A DNA stretch of 12,970 nucleotides from NCBI GenBank assembly GCA_019752975.1, contig JAIELM010000446.1, forward strand, positions 1 to 12,970, read 5' to 3'. The position numbers and the translations under genes are program-made. Of this stretch, positions 7,550 through 12,970 are shown in pieces. This stretch comes from Undibacterium sp. Its GTDB lineage: Bacteria; Pseudomonadota; Gammaproteobacteria; Burkholderiales; Burkholderiaceae_D. Within the stretch, counting starts at the first letter, position 1; the number at the start of each line of letters is the position of its first letter. The notes below the pieces were generated by a model. The model ran no database searches and was not told the origin of the DNA. It saw only the letters and a list, made by a program, of their open reading frames with translations.

Positions 7550-8706
7550 AATAATTCCTCCGTCGCCGATTGATTCAGTAAATGACGTGCTACGATCATG
7601 CGCATGATTTCATTGGTGCCTTCTAAAATTTGATGTACGCGGACATCGCGTAAAAACCGTTCCAAGGGATATTCGCGGATATAGCCATAGCCGCCATGAA
7701 TTTGCAAAGCCTCGTTGCAAACAGTAAAACCAGTGTCCGTCGCTAAACGTTTCGCCATCGCGCAATACACCGAAGCATGCACCGATTGAGCATCTAGTTT
7801 GCTGGCGGCTAAACGTACCATTTGGCGCGCTGCGACCAATTCAGTTTGCATATCGGCGAGCTTAAATTGCAGCACCTGAAAATCCGCCAGCTTTTTCTTA
7901 AACTGGCGACGTTCATTCATATAGCATTGCGCGCTATTTAAAGCCGACTGTGCAGCACCGATGGAACAACTGGCGATATTGATACGGCCACCATCCAAGC
8001 CACGCATCGCAATACGAAAGCCAGATCCCAATTCGCCCAGTAAATAAGCGCGCGGAACACGCACCTGATCAAAATGTATGGTGCGCGTTGGCTGACTATG
8101 CCATCCCATTTTTTCTTCTTTTTTGCCATAAGCAATACCAGACAAATTGGCCGGCACTGCAAAAGCAGAAATACCATCCGCACCTTCACCACCTGTTCTG
8201 GCCATCACCACCAGCATATCGGTGGCACCCGCGCCAGAGATAAAAGCCTTACTACCATTGATGATGAATACCTCGCCCTCCTCCTTGGCACTGGTACGCA
8301 GCGCGGCGGCATCCGATCCCGCTCCGGCTTCCGTCAGGCAATACGAAGCCAAACGCCTGCCCGCGGCAAGTGACGGTACCCATTCATTTTGCAATTGCGC
8401 TGTACCCCATTGCGCAATCATCCATGTAGCCATATTGTGTATGGTGATATAGGCCGTCGTGGAAGGACAGGCGCGCGCCAGTTCTTCAAATACAATCGCT
8501 GCGTCTAAGCGCGTCAAACCCAGTCCGCCCAAGGCCTGTGGTACGTACATGCCACAAAACCCCAACTCTCCGGCGTGCGCTATCACGCTGAGAGGAAAAT
8601 ACGAATCAGCATCCCATTGCGCCGCCTGCGCTAACATTTCATGGGTTGCGAATTCACGGGCAGAGAGTTGATAGGCACGCTGGTCTTCGTTTAATTCAAA
8701 GTCCAT
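7546..8706 (-). CDS. Isobutyryl-CoA dehydrogenase (acyl-CoA dehydrogenase family)
   Basis: This FAD enzyme oxidises isobutyryl-CoA to methacrylyl-CoA, passing electrons to electron-transfer flavoprotein. The 386-residue length and domain order (N-terminal helical, beta, C-terminal helical) fit the ACAD family. YCLTEAGAGSDAAALRT (about residues 121-137) is the FAD/substrate signature. The C-terminal QIHGGYGYIREYPLERFLRD and LEGTNEIMR motifs are present, and Glu362 of LEGTNE is in the position of the catalytic base of medium-chain enzymes. The overall sequence resembles mammalian ACAD8. The ATG has GGAGG seven bases upstream and starts 13 nt after the mmsA stop; its own TGA overlaps the next start. 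An isovaleryl- or 2-methylbutyryl-CoA enzyme is possible, but the companion genes are all of the valine branch. Confidence 0.92.
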   Translation of the reverse strand: MDFELNEDQRAYQLSAREFATHEMLAQAAQWDADSYFPLSVIAHAGELGFCGMYVPQALGGLGLTRLDAAIVFEELARACPSTTAYITIHNMATWMIAQWGTAQLQNEWVPSLAAGRRLASYCLTEAGAGSDAAALRTSAKEEGEVFIINGSKAFISGAGATDMLVVMARTGGEGADGISAFAVPANLSGIAYGKKEEKMGWHSQPTRTIHFDQVRVPRAYLLGELGSGFRIAMRGLDGGRINIASCSIGAAQSALNSAQCYMNERRQFKKKLADFQVLQFKLADMQTELVAARQMVRLAASKLDAQSVHASVYCAMAKRLATDTGFTVCNEALQIHGGYGYIREYPLERFLRDVRVHQILEGTNEIMRMIVARHLLNQSATEELF

Positions 8707-8719
8707 ATCCGTGCCTCCG

Positions 8720-10231
8720 CTATTTCAAAGAAATCGTGGTATTCACCGCATCAGCCGCGACACCATCGTCAAACCAGCGAGCGGTAATTGTTTTAGTCTG
8801 TGTATAGAACGGAATCACTTGCTTACCAAATGGACCAAGATCACCCAATTTAGAAGCCCGTGAACCGGTAAAGGAAAACAAGGGAACTGGCACAGGAATC
8901 GGCACATTAATTCCTATCTGTCCCACATCAACATCTTGCTCAAAAATCCGGGCAGCCGCACCAGACTGGGTAAACAAGGCAGTACCATTACCATTCGGAT
9001 TGGCATTAATCAATGCGATCGCTTCACTCAGAGAATTCGCGTGAACAATACACAGAACAGGTCCAAAGATTTCTTCTTCATAAATGCTCATTCCCGGTTT
9101 CACATCGGTAAAAATCGTCGGACCGACAAAATTTCCCGCTTCATAACCGACCACGATATGCGCTCTTCCATCCAACACTAATTGGGCGCCATCTTGTATC
9201 CCGCGGACAATCAACTGTTCCACTCTGGTCTTCGCGGCACAGGAAATCAACGGGCCAATATCCGTATTGGGTTCCGTACCTGCATTCACTTTAAGCTGGC
9301 GGGTTTTACTGATCAACTCCGGCAACCAAGCCTGTGCTGCACCCACCAGAATCACTACTGGCAATGCCATGCAACGTTGTCCCGCCGCGCCAAAGGCAGC
9401 CCCAACAATATTGTTTAAAGCCTGATCTTTATTCGCATCCGGTAACACAATCGCATGATTTTTAGCGCCCATCATGCACTGCACACGTTTGCCAGCCAAA
9501 GAAGCGCGATGATAGATATGCGTACCCACACGGGTGGAACCGACAAAAGAAATCGCTCGAATATCCGGATGGTCGCAAATGGCATTGACCACGTCTTCGC
9601 CACCATGGATCACATTTAACACGCCAGCGGGAATGCCAGCTTCTAGCGCCAGTTCCACTAAACGCATGGTGACCATAGGATCTTGTTCGGAGGGCTTTAA
9701 GATCATGGTATTGCCGCAGGCGATTGCCATCGGAAACATCCATAACGGAATCATCGCGGGAAAATTAAACGGTGTGATGCCGGCACACACACCCAATGGC
9801 TGATGTACTGTGTAGGTGTCGACGCCACTGGCAACATTATTCGCTCTTTCGCCCATTTGCAGATGGCCGATGTTGGCCGCATGTTCCACCACTTCCAAAC
9901 CGCGAAAAATATCGCCTTCCGCATCGGCCAATGTCTTGCCTTGCTCGGCAGTCAGCAAGGCGGCCAACTCCTGCATATTTTCTCGTATCAATTGCTGATA
10001 ACGCAGAAACACTCTGGCGCGGACGCCAATCGACGTCTTACGCCACGTCACAAATGCCGCCTTCGCACTGGCAACGGCAGCCTGTACTTCTGCGCTGGTA
10101 ACGAACGGTACACGGGCTAGCACTTCCTGCGTAGCGGGATTGACGATATCGCGCCATTGCTCAGTTGCCGACTCAATAAATTCGCCATTGATCAATAACT
10201 TAATACGTGGGATGTGGGGAGATACACTCAT
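8720..10231 (-). CDS. mmsA: Methylmalonate-semialdehyde dehydrogenase (CoA-acylating)
   Basis: This enzyme oxidatively decarboxylates methylmalonate semialdehyde to propionyl-CoA with NAD+ and CoA, the last step of this operon. From the ATG at 10231 the protein has 503 residues, the usual size. The aldehyde-dehydrogenase features are TPFNFPAM (153-160), [10 protein letters not shown] (227-236) and the nucleophile Cys287 in [10 protein letters not shown]. The usual glutamate motif ELGGK is replaced by MMGAKNH (253-259), which is specific to the CoA-acylating MMSDH group. The reading frame stays open upstream to 10417, but those 62 extra codons are unlike any MMSDH and lie in the riboswitch leader, so I place the start at [13 protein letters not shown]. 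An AGG nine bases upstream is a modest ribosome-binding site. It is the first gene of the operon and the direct target of the leader. Confidence 0.93.
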   Translation of the reverse strand: MSVSPHIPRIKLLINGEFIESATEQWRDIVNPATQEVLARVPFVTSAEVQAAVASAKAAFVTWRKTSIGVRARVFLRYQQLIRENMQELAALLTAEQGKTLADAEGDIFRGLEVVEHAANIGHLQMGERANNVASGVDTYTVHQPLGVCAGITPFNFPAMIPLWMFPMAIACGNTMILKPSEQDPMVTMRLVELALEAGIPAGVLNVIHGGEDVVNAICDHPDIRAISFVGSTRVGTHIYHRASLAGKRVQCMMGAKNHAIVLPDANKDQALNNIVGAAFGAAGQRCMALPVVILVGAAQAWLPELISKTRQLKVNAGTEPNTDIGPLISCAAKTRVEQLIVRGIQDGAQLVLDGRAHIVVGYEAGNFVGPTIFTDVKPGMSIYEEEIFGPVLCIVHANSLSEAIALINANPNGNGTALFTQSGAAARIFEQDVDVGQIGINVPIPVPVPLFSFTGSRASKLGDLGPFGKQVIPFYTQTKTITARWFDDGVAADAVNTTISLK

Positions 10232-10506
10232 GAAATCTAACCTGAACTTTCCTGATGTCGCACAGGCGAACGGCGAGTTATCGCTCGCGACTTTCGCTGC
10301 ACTGGTGCCTGAAAACAAGCAATTCTTCGCATTGGTCTCCGCTGAAATTACTTGGCCATGGGCGAGCAAACGCCCATCACGCACCTTCCGTACGTGACCA
10401 GACCTTTTTTCAAACAAAGCAGGAAGTCAAAAAACTGTATCCTTCCCAACATAAGTCGAGAACGAAGAGTTCAAACAAAGCCTTCCGCGTTGTTTTTCAT
10501 GAAGAT
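10232..10506 (-). promoter_or_regulatory. Structured leader between riboswitch and mmsA (probable expression platform)
   Basis: About 275 nt separate the aptamer from the mmsA ATG. On the minus strand I see consecutive stems: TCACGTA with TGCGTGA (loop of seven, 10379-10399), then TGGGCG with CGCCCA (loop of six, about 10360-10377), enclosed by GGTCT/AGACC (about 10337-10406). Nearer the aptamer, the 12-mer GCTTTGTTTGAA occurs twice (10409-10420 and 10470-10481). Three GGAAGG copies (10384-10389, 10441-10446, 10481-10486) compete for a single CTTCC (10422-10426), an arrangement that could switch. I cannot identify a classic U-run terminator, so the control mechanism is open. Confidence 0.4.
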
Positions 10507-10665
10507 CAACAGGCCGGTATCCGGGCTTGCAAGTCTTGTTACATCGCCTTCCCAGTCAATCCTGACCAGTGGCATTGTTGATGTAACCGCACTTACATAC
10601 CGTTGCGGAGGCAGCAGGGGCTTAAGATAGTGCATACCTGCACCGTCTGACCACTTTCCCGTTTA
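10507..10665 (-). promoter_or_regulatory. Cobalamin (B12) riboswitch aptamer
   Basis: Read on the minus strand, the conserved blocks of the cobalamin aptamer appear in order. They are GGGAA then GGT, a GCAGG/CCTGC stem, CTGCCTCCGCAACGGTA (consensus CTGCCCCCGCAACTGTA), a small ATGTAA/TTACAT hairpin, ATGCCACTGG (the B12 box), CTGGGAAGGC, and AAGCCCGGATACCGGCCTG (consensus AAGCC-GGAGACC-GCC). Spacing and order match an adenosylcobalamin-type aptamer. It lies about 275 nt upstream of mmsA on the same strand, just after the operon promoter, with no other gene between. Most members of this class lower expression when cobalamin binds. Regulation of a valine catabolic operon by it would be unusual. 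Confidence 0.9.
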
Positions 10666-10666
10666 A

Positions 10667-10690
10667 CGTTATTCAAGATTTTAAATAACG
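10667..10690 (-). other. 5' hairpin at the start of the operon transcript
   Basis: CGTTATT and AATAACG form a perfect 7-bp stem at the very 5' end of the predicted transcript, directly before the riboswitch. It may protect the RNA end or serve as a spacer to the aptamer; it lacks a terminator U-run. Confidence 0.45.
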
Positions 10691-10699
10691 CACCTGTTG

Positions 10700-10730
10700 A
10701 GTATAAGAATAACATAATAATTGACGTTAA
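10700..10730 (-). promoter_or_regulatory. Promoter of the valine operon with a 19-bp spacer
   Basis: On the minus strand TTAACG (10725-10730) is followed after 19 bp by TATACT (10700-10705), close to the TATAAT consensus. A 19-bp spacer is characteristic of promoters controlled by MerR-family activators, which untwist the DNA. The predicted start is near 10693, just ahead of the 5' hairpin. A 17-bp alternative has a much poorer -35. Confidence 0.45.
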
Positions 10731-10744
10731 CGTAAACGTAAATT
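10719..10744. promoter_or_regulatory. LiuR-like operator
   Basis: TTGACGTTAACGTAAA (10721-10736) is a near-perfect palindrome around ACGTTAACGT, with a further ACGTAAATT on the right. It resembles the known binding motif of LiuR, the MerR-family regulator of branched-chain amino acid degradation in Proteobacteria. It overlaps the -35 region of the valine operon promoter, which fits both the family and the target genes. The regulator gene is not in this window. Confidence 0.5.
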
Positions 10745-10857
10745 AAAAACCTGAATAAGCATCAATAGCCATGCGCATTCGAATGCCAGAATTTTCAACA
10801 GCGGTACATAGAACATCACAGGTTCAACAATTTGATCGCGATATCGCCATTTGATAT

Positions 10858-10886
10858 GAAAAAACTTCCCTCATTTTAAGTTTTTC
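10858..10886 (-). terminator. Possible terminator after korB
   Basis: Just past the korB TAG, GAAAAACTT can pair with AAGTTTTTTC across a loop of about ten bases on the minus strand. The stem is AT-rich and the U-run forms part of it, so it is weaker than a classic terminator. It would separate korAB from the valine operon promoter. Confidence 0.35.
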
Positions 10887-10888
10887 AA

Positions 10889-11944
10889 CTAACGCAAAGA
10901 AGTATTTATTTTTTCCAATGCAGTAGAACCTGGGCATAAAACCTGTTCTTGCAAGGTGTTTAAAGGAACGTCGACAGAATTGATATGGCGATGCAAGTCT
11001 TCTGGATCAGGGTCGAGATGTAATAGCCCGGTGACCACTTCGCCCTTCGCCTCTTGCTGCTGCAAGTAGCTCATCGCGGCAATACGGTCGTGCACATCGA
11101 ACTCAGCGTTAAGCGTGCGCAAACGTAAAATACTGCCATCGTGTTGTATCACATCCTTGACCGTACCTGGCTCAAACGAAGTGCAAATTTCATCCTCGTA
11201 AGGAATGAAATCTATACGATTGACTGACTCATTGTGCTCACGAACATAGTCATAACTCTTAGTCGAACCAGCGTGATTATTGAAGGCGACACAAGGCGAA
11301 ATAACGTCGATAAAAGCCGACCCTTTGTGCATTAAAGCCGCTTCAATTAAGGGAATCAATTGTTCTTTATTACCGGAAAAACTACGGGCAACAAAACTCA
11401 CGCCGAGTTGCAAAGCCAGTGCCACCAGATCGACCGGCGTATCACTATTAGCGACGCCGCGTTTAGAACGAGAACCCTTATCCGCGGTCGCAGAAAACTG
11501 CCCCTTAGTTAAACCATAAACGCCGTTATTCATCACAATATACGTCATATTCACTGCGCGTCGCATACTATGCACAAATTGACCCAGACCGATCGATGCA
11601 GAATCACCGTCACCCGACACGCCCAGATAAATCAAATCACGATTCGCGAGGTTAGCGCCAGTTAGGACCGAAGGCATGCGTCCATGCACCGTATTAAAAC
11701 CATGCGAACCACCGAGAAAATATGTCGGTGATTTAGAAGAGCAACCAATCCCTGAAAGCTTGGCAACACGGTGCGGCTCGATCGCTAGATTAAAACAAGC
11801 TTGCACAATGGCGGCTGAAATGGAGTCATGACCACAACCGGCACACAAGGTCGATATCGTGCCTTCATAATCGCGGCGGGTGTAACCGAGTTTATTGCTT
11901 GGCAAACTCGGATGGTGTAATTTAGGCTTGGCTAGATAAGTCAT
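10889..11944 (-). CDS. korB: 2-oxoacid:ferredoxin oxidoreductase, beta subunit
   Basis: This is the thiamine-diphosphate subunit of a ferredoxin-linked oxidoreductase that converts a 2-oxoacid, most likely 2-oxoglutarate, and CoA to acyl-CoA and CO2. At 351 residues it carries LCAGCGH (33-39, Cys34 and Cys37), GIGCSS (Cys68) and SPCVAFNNH (Cys218), which together supply the iron-sulfur ligands. The ThDP/magnesium motif is GDGD (111-114) with Asn140 in MNNGVYG. Its ATG overlaps the korA TGA (ATGA), so the two are translated together. The same-strand relic at 4240-4545 derives from this gene or a close paralogue. Because the valine operon lies directly downstream, a branched-chain 2-oxoacid substrate cannot be excluded, but the sequence looks like the usual aerobic KOR type. 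Confidence 0.9.
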   Translation of the reverse strand: MTYLAKPKLHHPSLPSNKLGYTRRDYEGTISTLCAGCGHDSISAAIVQACFNLAIEPHRVAKLSGIGCSSKSPTYFLGGSHGFNTVHGRMPSVLTGANLANRDLIYLGVSGDGDSASIGLGQFVHSMRRAVNMTYIVMNNGVYGLTKGQFSATADKGSRSKRGVANSDTPVDLVALALQLGVSFVARSFSGNKEQLIPLIEAALMHKGSAFIDVISPCVAFNNHAGSTKSYDYVREHNESVNRIDFIPYEDEICTSFEPGTVKDVIQHDGSILRLRTLNAEFDVHDRIAAMSYLQQQEAKGEVVTGLLHLDPDPEDLHRHINSVDVPLNTLQEQVLCPGSTALEKINTSLR

Positions 11945-12969
11945 TGCGCCACCTTTTTGATGGGAGTGACATTCTGCAATGTCAGCTTATTTTCAATCGC
12001 ATTGGCAATAAATCTTGCGGTAATGGGTGTACCATCATAGTGCAGTACACGGATCATTTTGGCGGCATCTAACTCGCCTTCAATAATTAACATGCCACGC
12101 AGTTGCGCATCATGATTTTGCTCCACCACAAAAATTTGTTCGTGCGCTGCGATGAAATCCATAATACTAGTATGGAAGGGGTAAGCGCGAACGCGCATGG
12201 CATCGATATGCATATTATCTTTTGTCAGCAAGTCTAAGGCCTCACGCATTGCTGGACTGGTGGAACCATAATACAAGACGCCATAAGGACTGGACTTACT
12301 CGCCATACAGATCACTGGCCTAGGTACAAGTTCTTTAGCGGTTTCAAATTTTTTCGCCAGCCGCTCCATATTAGCGACATAGACGGGACCTTCTTCGCTA
12401 TAGCGGGCAAAACTATCTTTGGTGGTGCCACGGGTAAAATAGGCGCCGCGTTTCTCGTGGGTACCAGGATAAGTGCGATAAGGAATCCCATCCTCGTCAA
12501 GGTCTACATAACGGCCAAAATCACGTCCCGCTTCCAAATCAGCATGAGTCATGACTTTACCTCTATCCATCATTTTGGCATCGTCCCACAGTAAGGGCTC
12601 ACACAACCATGTATTCATACCGATATCAAGATCAGTCATCAAAAAAATAGGTGTTTGCAAACGGTCAGCCAAGTCGAGCGCCATAGCAGCAAAATCGAAA
12701 CATTCTTTTGGGTCTTCTGGAAATAACAAAACATGTCTAGTATCGCCATTCGAGGCATAGGCACAAGAAAGAATATCGGCCTGTTGGGTGCGGGTAGGCA
12801 TGCCGGTTGAGGGTCCACCGCGTTGCACATTGATGATGGTTGCCGGGATCTCAGCAAAGTAAGCCAAACCAATAAATTCGGTCATTAAAGAAATGCCAGG
12901 GCCGGAAGTCGGAGTGAATGCACGCGCCCCATTCCATCCGGCACCGATGACCATGCCGATCGAAGCTAA
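11941..12969 (-). CDS. korA: 2-oxoacid:ferredoxin oxidoreductase, alpha subunit (partial)
   Basis: The 3' part of the gene, 343 codons, is visible and the frame stays open to the right edge, so the ATG at 12954 is internal. The TPTSGPG motif near the visible start, the RGGPSTGMPTRTQQAD segment and the following ThDP-binding pyrimidine-domain sequence are typical of the alpha subunit. The C-terminal part (about 210-310 of the visible portion) has the EQNHDAQLRGML segment common to KorA. In related bacteria the alpha chain is fused to a gamma domain at its N-terminus; that part would be outside the window. It partners with KorB in the cytosol and passes electrons to ferredoxin. Confidence 0.88.
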   Translation of the reverse strand, partial: LASIGMVIGAGWNGARAFTPTSGPGISLMTEFIGLAYFAEIPATIINVQRGGPSTGMPTRTQQADILSCAYASNGDTRHVLLFPEDPKECFDFAAMALDLADRLQTPIFLMTDLDIGMNTWLCEPLLWDDAKMMDRGKVMTHADLEAGRDFGRYVDLDEDGIPYRTYPGTHEKRGAYFTRGTTKDSFARYSEEGPVYVANMERLAKKFETAKELVPRPVICMASKSSPYGVLYYGSTSPAMREALDLLTKDNMHIDAMRVRAYPFHTSIMDFIAAHEQIFVVEQNHDAQLRGMLIIEGELDAAKMIRVLHYDGTPITARFIANAIENKLTLQNVTPIKKVAQ

Positions 12970-12970
12970 T

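Noticed and set aside
10232..10417. In-frame upstream extension of mmsA by 62 codons
   Set aside because: It lacks resemblance to any MMSDH N-terminus, lies in a structured leader and would make the protein much longer than the family norm.
10471..10500. Nine-codon frame (MKNNAEGFV) right after the riboswitch
   Set aside because: It has no ribosome-binding site and a length expected by chance. It could be a leader peptide, but nothing supports it.

Overview
The window comes from a Gram-negative bacterium. It encodes an outer-membrane TonB-dependent receptor, and it has a cobalamin riboswitch and a LiuR-like operator of the kinds found in Proteobacteria. A betaproteobacterium (Burkholderiales, perhaps an Oxalobacteraceae relative) is my best guess, but nothing in the sequence proves it. 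Apart from a sulfotransferase gene tail at the left edge, every convincing gene lies on the minus strand.

Layout from left to right. (1) 2-319: 3' end of a plus-strand sulfotransferase gene. Its stop codon lies in the terminal inverted repeat of a 145-bp MITE-like element (316-460). (2) 532-562: a strong hairpin terminator for the next gene. (3) 597-3605: a 1002-residue TonB-dependent receptor, with a good sigma70-type promoter at 3913-3941 and repeated TGGTATTA motifs just upstream. (4) 3606-4553: about 950 bp with no intact gene. It holds that promoter, several inverted repeats and, at about 4240-4545, a decayed copy of the 5' end of korB. (5) 4554-10231: a five-gene operon that covers isobutyryl-CoA to propionyl-CoA in valine catabolism. 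In transcription order the genes are mmsA-type methylmalonate-semialdehyde dehydrogenase, isobutyryl-CoA dehydrogenase, enoyl-CoA hydratase, 3-hydroxyisobutyryl-CoA hydrolase and 3-hydroxyisobutyrate dehydrogenase. Three of the genes are joined by 4-base stop/start overlaps. (6) 10232-10888: the operon leader. It has a LiuR-like operator inside a promoter with a 19-bp spacer, then a cobalamin riboswitch aptamer (10507-10665), then about 275 nt of apparently structured leader. (7) 10889-12970: korB and the 3' part of korA, a 2-oxoacid:ferredoxin oxidoreductase pair.

The most notable observation is the control region of the valine operon. A MerR-family-type operator and a B12 riboswitch appear to act in series on a valine catabolic operon. 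The pathway ends in propionyl-CoA, whose usual onward route needs the B12-dependent methylmalonyl-CoA mutase, so a B12 input is biochemically sensible. However, cobalamin riboswitches normally turn genes off when B12 is plentiful, which is the opposite of the expected logic. The second notable observation is the korB relic. It lies directly downstream of the operon, so the operon is bracketed by an intact and a dead korB sequence in the same orientation, which suggests a duplication or insertion in the history of this locus.
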